NCBI RefSeq assembly: GCF_007176755.1
Contig: NZ_BJTV01000017.1
Coordinates: 1-64,000, forward strand
DNA length: 64,000 nucleotides
From: Streptomyces sp. 1-11
Lineage (GTDB): Bacteria; Actinomycetota; Actinomycetes; Streptomycetales; Streptomycetaceae
Reading direction: 5' to 3'
This document shows, in pieces, positions 48,118-57,448 of the stretch. Every line of letters starts with the position of its first letter. Positions within the stretch are counted from its first letter, which is position 1. A program made the translations under genes and the position numbers. The notes below the pieces were generated by a model. That model was not told the DNA's origin. It saw nothing but the letters and a program-made list of their open reading frames with translations, and searched no databases.

Positions 48118-48144
48118 GGGAATCTTTACCGCCGACCGGACGTT
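48118..48144 (+). promoter_or_regulatory. Sigma-R promoter of rbpA
   Basis: GGGAAT (48118-48123) and GTT (48142-48144) are separated by 18 bases, an exact match to the sigma-R consensus GGGAAT-N18/19-GTT. RbpA is a known sigma-R target in S. coelicolor. The start of transcription should lie near 48152, about 55 bases before the start codon, so rbpA would respond to thiol-oxidative stress. Confidence 0.85.
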
Positions 48145-48205
48145 GACCGGATGACGACGACAGCGACACCTGTCCTGTGGGCGACAAGCCCGGGAGGCAC
48201 GATTC

Positions 48206-48580
48206 ATGAGTGAGCGAGCTCTTCGCGGTACGCGCCTCGTAGTGACCAGCTACGAGACGGACCGCGGTATCGACCTGGCTCCGCGCCAGGCCGTGGAGTA
48301 CGCATGCGAGAAGGGGCACCGGTTCGAGATGCCCTTCTCGGTCGAGGCGGAGATCCCGCCGGAGTGGGAGTGCAAGGTCTGCGGGGCCCAGGCACTCCTG
48401 GTGGACGGCGACGGCCCTGAAGAGAAGAAGGCCAAGCCCGCGCGTACCCATTGGGACATGCTGATGGAGCGGCGCACCCGTGAGGAACTCGAAGAGGTCC
48501 TCGAGGAGCGTCTGGCGGTTCTGCGCTCGGGGGCGATGAACATCGCGGTTCACCCCAGGGACAGCCGCAAGAGCGCGTAG
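48206..48580 (+). CDS. rbpA: RNA polymerase-binding protein RbpA
   Basis: Actinobacterial RNA polymerase-binding protein that stabilises the holoenzyme and open complex with the principal sigma factor and affects rifampicin response. It has 124 residues, the usual length. Zinc ligands C34, H38, C56 and C59 are all present, followed by the basic linker KKAKPARTHWDMLMERR and the helical sigma-interaction domain EELEEVLEERLAVLR. ATG 48206 follows CGGGAGG. It is a single-gene unit with a sigma-R promoter and a strong terminator. Confidence 0.97.
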   Translation: MSERALRGTRLVVTSYETDRGIDLAPRQAVEYACEKGHRFEMPFSVEAEIPPEWECKVCGAQALLVDGDGPEEKKAKPARTHWDMLMERRTREELEEVLEERLAVLRSGAMNIAVHPRDSRKSA

Positions 48581-48598
48581 CGCGAGACACACGAACAA

Positions 48599-48636
48599 CC
48601 GCGGGCGCCGTACGTGATCACGTACGGCGCCCGCGG
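48599..48636. terminator. Bidirectional terminator between rbpA and fxsA
   Basis: A 38-base perfect inverted repeat centred on the TGATCA at 48615-48620, flanked by AACAA on the left and TTTC on the right. It begins 19 bases after rbpA and lies just past the end of the convergent fxsA gene, so it can stop both. Confidence 0.85.
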
Positions 48637-48667
48637 TTTCGTGCTGTCCGCCTGTCGCGGGGCCGGT

Positions 48668-49219
48668 TCAGCGGGCCAGCGGAGGGCGCTGCTCACTGGG
48701 GCCGGCGGTGTCCTCCCTGATGACCTCGCCCTGCACCACCTTGCCGTCGGGGCGGTGCATGCGGGCCTGCTGGAAGGCGTCACTCAGGCCGCCCGGAACG
48801 GTGCGGCGGAGTTTGCTGTCCAGGGTGCGCCCGGTCCAGCGGCTCACCGCCCTCTGGACCGGCGGGAGCAGCAGGAGCAGTCCGGCCGCGTCGGAGACCA
48901 GGCCCGGGATCATCAGCAGCAGCCCGCCGAGCATCAGCAGCCCGTTGCCGCCGCCGCGGGCCGGCGAACCGCCCCGCTGAAGTGCCTCGCTGAGGTTCTG
49001 GAAGGCGCGGCGCCCGGCCCGCTTGATGATCACCGAGCCGGCGACGACCCCCGCGACCAGGAGCAGGAACACGGTGGCGCCGCCCGCCGCGCCCGCCACC
49101 TGGGTCAGCAGCCAGATCTCCAGCACCAGCCACGCCGCGAGTCCCAGCGGCAGGTACCTGCGCAGCCGGGATCGGCGGGGCCGGGCGGTGGTCGGAGAGA
49201 TGGGTGCGCCAGTCGTCAT
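48668..49219 (-). CDS. fxsA: FxsA family membrane protein
   Basis: FxsA-like protein of 183 residues, named for the E. coli protein whose overproduction blocks F exclusion of phage T7. An N-terminal basic stretch is followed by membrane helices (about 22-42, 44-64 and 95-118) with the family segment LMIPGLVSDAAGLLLLLPPVQR. The acidic/basic tail is cytoplasmic. Its normal role in actinobacteria is unknown. It reads with ppm1, 54 bases downstream of that gene. Confidence 0.88.
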   Translation of the reverse strand: MTTGAPISPTTARPRRSRLRRYLPLGLAAWLVLEIWLLTQVAGAAGGATVFLLLVAGVVAGSVIIKRAGRRAFQNLSEALQRGGSPARGGGNGLLMLGGLLLMIPGLVSDAAGLLLLLPPVQRAVSRWTGRTLDSKLRRTVPGGLSDAFQQARMHRPDGKVVQGEVIREDTAGPSEQRPPLAR

Positions 49220-49273
49220 GCTCCCAGTGTGCCTGGGCGCGGCTCAGCGCGGGATAAGCGGGCGGCGGGACGG

Positions 49274-50092
49274 TCAGCCGGCGCCGTGCGTCCGGGTCCG
49301 GTCCTGCCCGGCCTTGCCGGTGATCTTGCCGACCCGGTCGCCGACGCCCCAGGCGGTGACCCGCCACAGCGCCTCGACCAGGATGTCGCGGCTCATCTTG
49401 GAGTCGCCGAGTTCGCGCTCCACGAAGGTGATGGGCACCTCCACCACGTGGTAGCCGGCCTTCACCGCGCGCCGGGCCAGGTCGACCTGGAAGCAGTAGC
49501 CCTGCGAGGCGACGTCGTCCAGGCCCAGGCCCTGGAGGGTCTCGCTGCGGAAGGCGCGGTAGCCGCCGGTGATGTCCCGCAGCGGCAGGTCGAGGGCGAG
49601 GCGGGAGTAGAGGCTGCCGCCGCGGGAGATGAACTCGCGCGACTTGGGCCAGTTGACCACCCGGCCGCCCGGCACCCAGCGCGAGCCGAGGACCAGGTCG
49701 GCGCCCTTGAGCGCGGTGAGCAGCCGGGGCAGTTCCTCGGGCTGGTGGGAGCCGTCGGCGTCCATCTCGACCAGCACGCCGTAGCCGTGTTCCATGCCCC
49801 AGCGGAAGCCGGCCAGGTAGGCGGCGCCCAGGCCTTCCTTGCCCTTGCGGTGCAGCACCTGGACGTGGTCGTCCGCGGCGGCCAGCTCGTCGGCCAGCTT
49901 GCCCGTGCCGTCGGGGCTGTTGTCGTCCGCCACCAGCACGTGCGCCTCGGGGACGGCCTTGCGCACCCGGCCGACGATGGACTTGATGTTCTCCGCCTCG
50001 TTGTAGGTCGGGATGATCACCAAGGCCGTGCCGAGCGGACCGAACTGCCTCCCCTGGGCCTTGGCCGCGAGGGTCCCGTCGCCGTCGTTCAC
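49274..50092 (-). CDS. ppm1: Polyprenol-phosphate mannosyltransferase (Ppm1-type)
   Basis: Transfers mannose from GDP-mannose to polyprenyl phosphate, giving the donor for protein O-mannosylation and lipoglycans; Ppm1 of S. coelicolor is needed for phage phiC31 infection. The 272-residue GT2 enzyme has PTYNEAENI at the N-terminus, VADDNSPDGTG, the metal-site VEMDADGSHQP and ITGGYRAFR. It is the catalytic domain only, without the fused acyltransferase (Lnt) domain of mycobacterial Ppm1. GTG 50092 follows AAGGGG; ATG 50128 lacks a ribosome site. Confidence 0.93.
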   Translation of the reverse strand: MNDGDGTLAAKAQGRQFGPLGTALVIIPTYNEAENIKSIVGRVRKAVPEAHVLVADDNSPDGTGKLADELAAADDHVQVLHRKGKEGLGAAYLAGFRWGMEHGYGVLVEMDADGSHQPEELPRLLTALKGADLVLGSRWVPGGRVVNWPKSREFISRGGSLYSRLALDLPLRDITGGYRAFRSETLQGLGLDDVASQGYCFQVDLARRAVKAGYHVVEVPITFVERELGDSKMSRDILVEALWRVTAWGVGDRVGKITGKAGQDRTRTHGAG

Positions 50093-50175
50093 TGCTGCCC
50101 CTTCATGTCGTACGCAGGCGTCCACCATAGTGGCCGCGGCCTGCGATGACGCGACGGCACGGTCTTACGGTGGTG

Positions 50176-50325
50176 TTCTTTCCCCAAGCGTGGGGTAAGA
50201 ATGTGCTTTTCGGCATCCGCGTTCCACTGCGGATGGGGGCCCGGCGCCCTTCGGGCCGACCTGGGACCCGCTGGCTGCGGGTCTACCGAAAGCCGTTGTC
50301 TACTGAGCGTCCGGGCCCCACCCGG
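50176..50325. ncRNA. Cluster of five hairpins in a 535-base gene-free gap
   Basis: The gap 50093-50627 between ppm1 and the amidohydrolase gene has no convincing gene. Within it are five hairpins in a row: 50176-50201 (ten pairs, one T-T mismatch, AGCG loop), 50214-50235 (CATCCGC/GCGGATG), 50243-50258 (TTC loop), 50265-50283 (GACCCGC/GCGGGTC) and 50311-50325. Such density suggests a structured RNA, on either strand, or a long folded leader of ppm1. I do not recognise a known RNA family and no clear promoter points into it. The rest of the gap shows nothing further. Confidence 0.35.
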
Positions 50326-50627
50326 GTCACACCTTGCCGACCGGCCGGAGCGTTCCCCCGTCGGCGCGGGCGCTGAGCCTGGCTGCCAGTGACGGTGCCC
50401 CGGTGCGGCACACCGTCCCTGACCCAGCGGCGCTGCGACGAGTGCGCGAACACTCCACGGTCGGACGTCCGGTGGTGGACTCCGCCGAACCTACCGGCCC
50501 CCGGCCGCCGACTGTCAACAGCCGTCTGATCTGCACGGACGCACTTCAGGCCGGGACGGACCCGGAGGACGCGCAGGTAGGGCGAGGCTGTGGCGCCGGT
50601 CCGTCGCCGTCGCGCCGCCCCGGGAGA

Positions 50628-52232
50628 TCACTCGCCCGGCCCTACGAACACCGTCCGTCCGCCGACCACGGTGCGCAGACAGCGGGGCAGCTCGCCGCCG
50701 GGGCTCAGATCGGGCAGGCCGGGGGTGCCGGAGCGGGGGTCGGTGGACCAGCGGGCCACCCGGTCGTCGGGGGCCTGCACGACCAGCTCACCGGTGCGCC
50801 AGACGGCGTAGTCGGCGGGTGCGCCGGGCACCAGGACCCCGGCGTCGTCGCGGCCGATGGCGCGCCAGCCGCCGCGGGTGTGGGCGGTGAACGCGGCGCG
50901 GACGGAGACCCGGTGCTCGGGCGTGCGGTGGAAGGCGGCGGCGCGGACCGTGCCCCAGGGGTCGAGCGGGGTGACCGGACTGTCGGAGCCGAAGGCCAGC
51001 GGCACCCCGGCCCGCAGCAGGGCCGCGAACGGGTTGAGGGTGCGGGCCCGCTCGGCGCCGAGGCGCCGGGCGTACATGCCGTCCTCGCCGCCCCACAGCG
51101 CGTCGAAGGCGGGCTGGACGGAGGCGATCAGACCCAGCTCGGCGAAGGCGGCCACGGCCTCGGGGGTGAGCATCTCGGCGTGCTCCACGCGGTGCCGGGC
51201 CGCTCGGACCCGGGCGAGGCCGGTCTTCTCGGCGGCCGCGCGCACGCCGTCGACGACCGCGGTCACCGCCGCGTCGCCGATGGCGTGGAAGCCCGCCTGG
51301 AGCCCCGCCTCGGTGCAGGCGACGACATGGGCGGCGACGGCGTCGGCGTCCAGGTAGGCGGTGCCGGTGTGGCCGGCGTCGGCGTACGGCTGGTGCAGGC
51401 AGGCGGTGTGCGAGCCGAGGGCGCCGTCCACGAAGAGGTCGCCGGCGGCGCCGAGCGCGCCCAGCTCGCGGGCCTTGTCGACGTTCTGCTCGGCCCAGTA
51501 GCCGATCACGCGCGGCCCGGGCACCTCGGCCGCGAGCCGCAGCAGGGCGGTGAAGTCGTCCTCGGAGGAGATCTGCGGGCCGCCGCACTCGTGCACCGAG
51601 CCGATGCCGAGGGAGGCCGCGTGGGCGAGGGCGGTGCGCTGCGCCTCGGCGCGCTGGGCCGGGGTGACGGCGGCCAGGGCGGCTTCGCGTACGGCGTGGT
51701 GGGCGCCGGCGGTGAGCGGCACGTCCTCGCGGGTGACGTCACCGGGGACCAGGTCGAACAGGGCGGTGGTGACGACCGCCGAGTGCACGTCGATGCGGGA
51801 GAGGTACAGCGGGCGGCCGCCGGTGGCGGCGTCCAGCTCCGCGCGCGTCGGCGGCCGGCCGCCGGGCCAGCGGGCGGCGTCCCAGCCGTGCCCCAGCAGT
51901 ACCCGGTCCGCGGGCCGGGCGGCGGCGAAGTCGCGGACCAGGGCGAGGGCCGCCTCCAGGGAGGGGGCGCCGGACAGGTCGAGGCCGGTCAGCGCGAGGC
52001 CGGTGGCGGTGGTGTGCACATGGGCGTCGGTGAAGGCCGGGGTGACCAGGGCGCCGTCGAGGTCGACGACCTCGTCCACGCCGTCGGCGAAGGCGTCGGC
52101 GGCGCCCTCGGAGCCGACCCAGGCGACCTGGCCGCGCTCCACCACCATGGCGGTGGCGAACGGGTCGGCGGGGCTGTGGACCTCTCCGCGGCGCAGGAGG
52201 ACGGTCTTGGGGTCGGCGGACTGCTCACTCAT
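50628..52232 (-). CDS. YtcJ-like metal-dependent amidohydrolase
   Basis: Amidohydrolase-superfamily protein of 534 residues, the group that includes YtcJ and N-substituted formamide deformylase. Metal-site motifs are FTDAHVHTTATG near residue 65, the histidines in QAGFHAIGDAAVTA and RVEHAEMLTPEA, and the late aspartate in LAFGSDSPVTPLDPWG. There is no signal peptide. The substrate is unknown. ATG 52232 was chosen over an upstream frame to 52271. The Lrp-family regulator gene ends 53 bases upstream in the same direction and may be co-transcribed. Confidence 0.88.
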   Translation of the reverse strand: MSEQSADPKTVLLRRGEVHSPADPFATAMVVERGQVAWVGSEGAADAFADGVDEVVDLDGALVTPAFTDAHVHTTATGLALTGLDLSGAPSLEAALALVRDFAAARPADRVLLGHGWDAARWPGGRPPTRAELDAATGGRPLYLSRIDVHSAVVTTALFDLVPGDVTREDVPLTAGAHHAVREAALAAVTPAQRAEAQRTALAHAASLGIGSVHECGGPQISSEDDFTALLRLAAEVPGPRVIGYWAEQNVDKARELGALGAAGDLFVDGALGSHTACLHQPYADAGHTGTAYLDADAVAAHVVACTEAGLQAGFHAIGDAAVTAVVDGVRAAAEKTGLARVRAARHRVEHAEMLTPEAVAAFAELGLIASVQPAFDALWGGEDGMYARRLGAERARTLNPFAALLRAGVPLAFGSDSPVTPLDPWGTVRAAAFHRTPEHRVSVRAAFTAHTRGGWRAIGRDDAGVLVPGAPADYAVWRTGELVVQAPDDRVARWSTDPRSGTPGLPDLSPGGELPRCLRTVVGGRTVFVGPGE

Positions 52233-52284
52233 GTCCCACAGTCTCTCGCGCGCGTGGGGCGCGCGGGGCACCGGGGCGGGGTGT

Positions 52285-52725
52285 TCAGATCCTCGGCGGA
52301 CGCGCCTCGTACGGGGTGGAGAGCACGACGGTGGTGCGCGTGGAGACCCCGGCCAGGCTGCGTAGCCGGGCGAGCAGCTCCTCCAGTTCGTGTGGGGTGG
52401 CGACCCGCACCTTGAGGATGTAGTTCTCGTCGCCCGCGACGCTGTGGCAGGCCTCGATCTCGGGGACGCCGGCGAGGCGCTCCGCGATGTCGTCGGGGGC
52501 GCTGGGATCGAACGGTTTGACCGAGATGAACGCGGTCATCGGCAGCCCGACGGCCTCCGGGTCGACGACCGCGGCGTAGCCGCGGATGACGCCACGCTGT
52601 TCGAGCCGGCGCACCCGCTGGTGCACGGCCGACGTGGACAGGCCCGTGGCCTTGCCCAGGTCTGTGTAGCTCATCCGCCCGTCCTTGACGAGCAGCTGCA
52701 CGATCTGACGGTCCAGCTCCTCCAT
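52285..52725 (-). CDS. Lrp/AsnC family regulator
   Basis: Feast/famine transcription factor of 146 residues. It has an N-terminal helix-turn-helix (MSYTDLGKATGLSTSAVHQR) and a C-terminal RAM ligand domain with the glycine-containing AGDENYILKVRV loop. It likely binds an amino acid and oligomerises on DNA. The start at 52725 matches usual family length but has no ribosome site. A -10-like TAGGTT eight bases upstream may mean a leaderless mRNA; ATG 52782 is the alternative. It precedes the amidohydrolase gene and is divergent from a CxxC protein gene. Confidence 0.9.
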   Translation of the reverse strand: MEELDRQIVQLLVKDGRMSYTDLGKATGLSTSAVHQRVRRLEQRGVIRGYAAVVDPEAVGLPMTAFISVKPFDPSAPDDIAERLAGVPEIEACHSVAGDENYILKVRVATPHELEELLARLRSLAGVSTRTTVVLSTPYEARPPRI

Positions 52726-53013
52726 GGCGCCAAAACCTACAGTGCGCGTGATCTCCTCGGATACCCGGGCAACGCTGGTCATGCCCGGTTTGTGCGGTGC
52801 GGAGCGGCCGCGGCCCGGCCACCGGGCGCGGGACGGGCGGACCGCGGGGTACAAAAGCACCGCACCGGACACTCGCCCGCGGCATGTGACGAAGACCACA
52901 GCGAAGCCGCGTCCTCCGTGATTTTCCCGTGATTACCCCCGGGACGCGGGGGGAAGTGCTTGCTGTGGTCGAGGCCGCAGTGCCTTCACGGCCCAGCCTT
53001 AGGGGGGAATCCC

Positions 53014-53451
53014 ATGCAGAGTGTCAAGCGCCCTGGTCGATCCGCGTCCAAGCGGCAGCAGCCGGCCGTCGAGCCCGAGCCGGAGGGCGTCGAACCCGAC
53101 GCCTACCAGGCCGACGAACTCGACGACTACGACACCTTCGAGATGTACCGGGTGCTCTGCCCGGACTGCGCGCAGCCCATCGCGCTGCTGGCGGACGAGG
53201 AGTTCCTGCCGGAGCACGCGCTGTGCGCCTCGCCGTGGAACCCGTTCGGCCTCACGGTCTGCGCGGGCACGGGCCGCGCCGCGGCCGAGGCCCGTCCCGC
53301 GGACGAGTCCTTCGCCCCGCAGGAGCAGGACACCGCCCTGCTGCTGACGCTCCCCCAGGGTCTGAACTGGCGGACGCAGCCCTTCTCGCACATGGGCGGC
53401 CCGGGCTCGCGCCCGATGCGGGTGCAGGCGATGCGCCGCCAGGCGGCCTGA
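53014..53451 (+). CDS. Small conserved protein with cysteine pairs
   Basis: Function not recognised. The protein has 145 residues, a basic N-terminus followed by an acidic segment, then VLCPDCAQPIALL and LCASPWNPFGLTVC, which could bind one zinc ion through four cysteines. The C-terminal part is unstructured in appearance. ATG 53014 follows GGGGGGAA. No membrane or signal segments are seen. It is divergent from the Lrp gene. Confidence 0.78.
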   Translation: MQSVKRPGRSASKRQQPAVEPEPEGVEPDAYQADELDDYDTFEMYRVLCPDCAQPIALLADEEFLPEHALCASPWNPFGLTVCAGTGRAAAEARPADESFAPQEQDTALLLTLPQGLNWRTQPFSHMGGPGSRPMRVQAMRRQAA

Positions 53452-53510
53452 GCCGCCCCGGCCCGAGGGGGCACACTCATCGGATCCGCCACCACGGCCG
53501 CGTAGCCGCC

Positions 53511-53552
53511 GTGGTGCGGGACCGGCGTGCCGTGGTGCGGTACCGGCGTGCC
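53511..53552. repeat. Two tandem 21-base repeats
   Basis: Positions 53511-53531 and 53532-53552 are adjacent copies of a 21-base unit differing at one position (GGGACC against GGTACC). They lie in the non-coding gap between two small genes. No function is evident. Confidence 0.65.
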
Positions 53553-53677
53553 CGGACGCGGTCCGCGCGGGAGCACCGCTCGCCGGTTGCGGCGGTGCGC
53601 GGGAGCGGACGCCGGTGAACTGAAGCTCGATTCCGCCGGGCGGTTACCCGCCCGGCCCGCACCGCGTTCATCCGGGC

Positions 53678-53920
53678 ATGACCGCCTTGCACACGGCCAC
53701 CGGGCGCCCTCGCCGCATCTTCGTGCCCCGCCCCGCGGAGCCGGCCGCGCCGCCCGCCCCGCAGGACCCGCCCATCTACCGCGATCTGATGCGGACCTGG
53801 GCCGACCGGGGCCGCACCCTGCCGGGCCGCCACGACCCGGAGTGGGTCAGGCTGGCGGCTCCGACGGTCCGCAGCGGGGAGTTCAGCGCCCCTCAGGTCC
53901 TGCCACGTGACGGGCGATGA
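53678..53920 (+). CDS. Small hypothetical protein, 80 residues
   Basis: A possible small protein: proline-rich N-terminal third, then PPIYRDLMRTWADRGRTLPG, a helical segment. Codon use has the high third-position GC of real genes until near the end. The ribosome site is weak. Its last 38 bases overlap the convergent acyl-CoA dehydrogenase gene. Function unknown. Confidence 0.55.
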   Translation: MTALHTATGRPRRIFVPRPAEPAAPPAPQDPPIYRDLMRTWADRGRTLPGRHDPEWVRLAAPTVRSGEFSAPQVLPRDGR

Positions 53921-55055
53921 CCATCCGCTGGATCTGGTTGGTGCCCTCGACGATCTGCAGGACCTTGGCCTCGCGCATGTAGCGCTCGGCCGGGAAGTCG
54001 GCGGTGTAGCCGTAGCCGCCGAGTATCTGCACGGCGTCCGTGGTGACCTTCATGGCCGTGTCGGTGCAGTGCAGCTTGGCCATGGCCGCCTGCTTGGCGA
54101 ACGGCCTGCCCGCGTCCCGCAGCCGGGCGGCGGCGAGGTAGAGCGCCCGGCCCGCCTCGATCTGCGTCGCCATGTCGGCGATCATGAAGCGCAGGCCCTG
54201 GAAGTCGGCGACCGGACGCCCGAACTGCCGGCGCTGGGTGGCGTAGGCGACCGCTTCGTCCAGCGCCGCCTGGGCGAGGCCGATGGCACAGGCCGCGATG
54301 CCGAGCCGGCCCGAGTCGAGGGCGGACAGGGCGATGGCGAAGCCCTGCCCCTCCTCGCCGAGGCGCCGGCTGTCGGGCACGCGCACGCCGTCGAGGTGGA
54401 CCTGGGCCGTCGGGCTGCCCTTCATGCCCATCTTCCGCTCGGGCGCCGCGCCGCTCAGCCCTTCGGCGTCGCCGGGCACCAGGAAGGCGGTGATGCCGCG
54501 CGGCCCGTCCTCGCCGGTGCGGGCCATGACCGTGTAGAAGTCGGCGATGCCGCCGTGCGTGATCCAGGCCTTGGTGCCGGTGATCACCCAGTCGTCGCCC
54601 TCGCGTACGGCCCTGGTGCGCAGGGAGGCCGCGTCGGAGCCGGAGGACGGCTCGGAGAGGCAGTAGGCGCCGAGGAGGCCGCCGCCGAGCATGGCGGGCA
54701 GGTGCTCGACCTGCTGCTGCTTGGTGCCGTAGGCGGCGAGCGCGTAGGAGGCGAGCGTGTGCACGCTGACTCCCAGGCCGACGGTCAGGCGGGCCGCGGC
54801 CAGTTCCTCCAGGACCTGGAGGTAGACCTCGTAGGGCTGGTCGCCGCCGCCGTACTCGGCGTCGTACGGCAGGCCGAGCAGGCCCGTCTCCGAGAGCAGG
54901 GTGAAGACCTCGCGCGGGAAGCGTCCGGCGTCCTCCTCCTCGGCCGCCCTGGGCGCGATCTCGCGCTGCGCCATCTCACGGACGAGCGCGAGCAGATCCC
55001 TCGCCTCTTCCGTCGGCAGTTGACGCTCCACCGGCTGCGGGTCGCGGTCGGACAT
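53883..55055 (-). CDS. Acyl-CoA dehydrogenase
   Basis: FAD-dependent acyl-CoA dehydrogenase of 390 residues, oxidising a short- or branched-chain acyl-CoA. Family signatures are AYCLSEPSSGSDAASL and the C-terminal ILGGYGYTADFPAERYMREAKVLQIVEGTNQIQR, whose EGTN glutamate is the catalytic base. ATG 55055 follows GGGAGGAG. It is probably a single-gene unit, divergent from the chitinase. Chain-length preference cannot be told. Confidence 0.93.
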   Translation of the reverse strand: MSDRDPQPVERQLPTEEARDLLALVREMAQREIAPRAAEEEDAGRFPREVFTLLSETGLLGLPYDAEYGGGDQPYEVYLQVLEELAAARLTVGLGVSVHTLASYALAAYGTKQQQVEHLPAMLGGGLLGAYCLSEPSSGSDAASLRTRAVREGDDWVITGTKAWITHGGIADFYTVMARTGEDGPRGITAFLVPGDAEGLSGAAPERKMGMKGSPTAQVHLDGVRVPDSRRLGEEGQGFAIALSALDSGRLGIAACAIGLAQAALDEAVAYATQRRQFGRPVADFQGLRFMIADMATQIEAGRALYLAAARLRDAGRPFAKQAAMAKLHCTDTAMKVTTDAVQILGGYGYTADFPAERYMREAKVLQIVEGTNQIQRMVIARHVAGPEGR

Positions 55056-55390
55056 GGCGTCGGTCTCCTCCCTGTTCGGGCACACGGGGCGGATGTGCGC
55101 CTTGGGTGGGGCGGCTCCGCCTGATCGTTCCGGTTCCGGCCGAGGCGCCCGCTCCCGGGTTGCGGAAGTTGCTGACCAGCGGCTGTGTGCCGTGAGTATG
55201 CCCGATCGGCGACCTCCCGTCACCAGTTAACGACCGCTTACTCCAGGATTCCAGCCGAAGCGTTATCGACCTTCGAATTGGTCCGCACCATTGACCTATT
55301 GGTCTAGTCCTCCTACTGTGCATGACCAACGCTTTACCGCGTTCATGCCAATCGGCGCGCGTTCCCCTCTCCCCCACGAGGAGCCACCCG
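55056..55390 (+). other. 335-base divergent gap upstream of the chitinase
   Basis: Contains the start signals of the acyl-CoA dehydrogenase gene on the left, the chitinase promoter and direct repeats at 55279-55319, and the chitinase ribosome site GAGGAG near 55379. Nothing else is seen. Confidence 0.6.
55279..55319 (+). promoter_or_regulatory. chiD: Chitinase promoter with two dre-like repeats
   Basis: TTGACC (55291-55296) and TACTGT (55314-55319) are 17 bases apart, a strong vegetative promoter. Two 12-base elements flank and overlap it: TGGTCCGCACCA at 55279-55290 and TGGTCTAGTCCT at 55300-55311. Such paired 12-base repeats are the established chitin-induction/glucose-repression elements of Streptomyces chitinase promoters and resemble DasR sites. 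The predicted start near 55326 rules out the upstream ATG at 55322. Confidence 0.85.
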
Positions 55391-56629
<1,239 letters not shown>

Positions 56630-56644
56630 CCGCGGCGGCGCGTC

Positions 56645-56696
56645 CGGGCGTGGAGCGGAGGATCACCGGCCTTCGCTCCACGCCCGTTCGCGCGCC
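56645..56696. terminator. Terminator between chitinase and TetR gene
   Basis: CGGGCGTGGAGCG (56645-56657) pairs perfectly with CGCTCCACGCCCG (56684-56696) around a 26-base loop, 16 bases after the chitinase stop and just past the end of the convergent tetR-type gene. Confidence 0.8.
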
Positions 56697-56700
56697 CGCC

Positions 56701-57363
56701 TCAGGCCTGCGGCGCGTCCCGGCGCGCGGGCGGCGGCGCCGGGTAGGCCGGGTCCAGCTCCTCGACGGCGCGCAGCACCCCGCCGAGCGTCTTCACCAGC
56801 AGGTCGCGCATGGTGTCGCGGGACAGTTCGGGCCGGCCGATCCAGTCGAGGGTGGCGCCCTCCACGCTGCACACCCAGGACAGCAGCCCCATACGGGCCG
56901 GCGCGGCGATGTCGCGGCGGCCGTACGCCCCTTCGGCGATCGTGGCGACGATCGCCTCGCGGACGCCGTCCCGGATGGCGTGCACCTCGGTGTCGAAGCC
57001 GACCCCGCCGCTGACGATGGTGCGGTAGGCGGCCTGGTGGTGCTCGGCGAAGCGCAGGTAGGTGTCGATGGTGCGGTGGACCCGGTCCACGGCGGGCAGT
57101 TCGAGGCCGCCGGCGGCGAAGTCGACCAGGTCGGCGACGGAGGCGTGGATGATCGCCAGGTAGTAGCCGCGCTTCGACTGGAAGTAGTAGTAGATCAGTC
57201 CCTTGGCGACGTGCGCCTGCCGGGCGATGTCGTCCATGGACAGCGCGTCGTAGGACCTGTCGGCGAACAACTTCCGTCCGATGGCGATGAGTTCGGCGCG
57301 ACGCGCCTCGGAGCGCTCGGTGCCGCGCGCCCGGGGACGGACGGCGGCACGCTGTGGACGCAT
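56701..57363 (-). CDS. TetR family regulator
   Basis: Transcriptional repressor of 220 residues. The N-terminal helix-turn-helix is SMDDIARQAHVAKGLIYYYF, followed by a helical ligand domain. Basic residues precede the DNA-binding domain. The ligand is unknown. An inverted repeat 35-51 bases upstream (57398-57414) may be its own operator. The 46-residue membrane protein gene upstream reads the same way. ATG 57363 was chosen with GAGAG upstream. Confidence 0.88.
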   Translation of the reverse strand: MRPQRAAVRPRARGTERSEARRAELIAIGRKLFADRSYDALSMDDIARQAHVAKGLIYYYFQSKRGYYLAIIHASVADLVDFAAGGLELPAVDRVHRTIDTYLRFAEHHQAAYRTIVSGGVGFDTEVHAIRDGVREAIVATIAEGAYGRRDIAAPARMGLLSWVCSVEGATLDWIGRPELSRDTMRDLLVKTLGGVLRAVEELDPAYPAPPPARRDAPQA

Positions 57364-57397
57364 ATTCACTCTCGACCCTGGTCTATGAGGTCGGCAG

Positions 57398-57414
57398 GAC
57401 ATCCGCAGTATGTC
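57398..57414. promoter_or_regulatory. Inverted repeat upstream of the TetR gene
   Basis: GACAT at 57398-57402 and ATGTC at 57410-57414 form an inverted repeat with a 7-base spacer, in the gap between the TetR gene and the next gene upstream. Its place and size fit a TetR operator. Confidence 0.4.
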
Positions 57415-57448
57415 AGAACATGCCGGCCCGGCGCGGGGCCGGGCCGGT

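Noticed and set aside
55322..55390. Upstream ATG for the chitinase
   Set aside because: It lies before the predicted transcription start and would place 23 residues ahead of a normal signal peptide.
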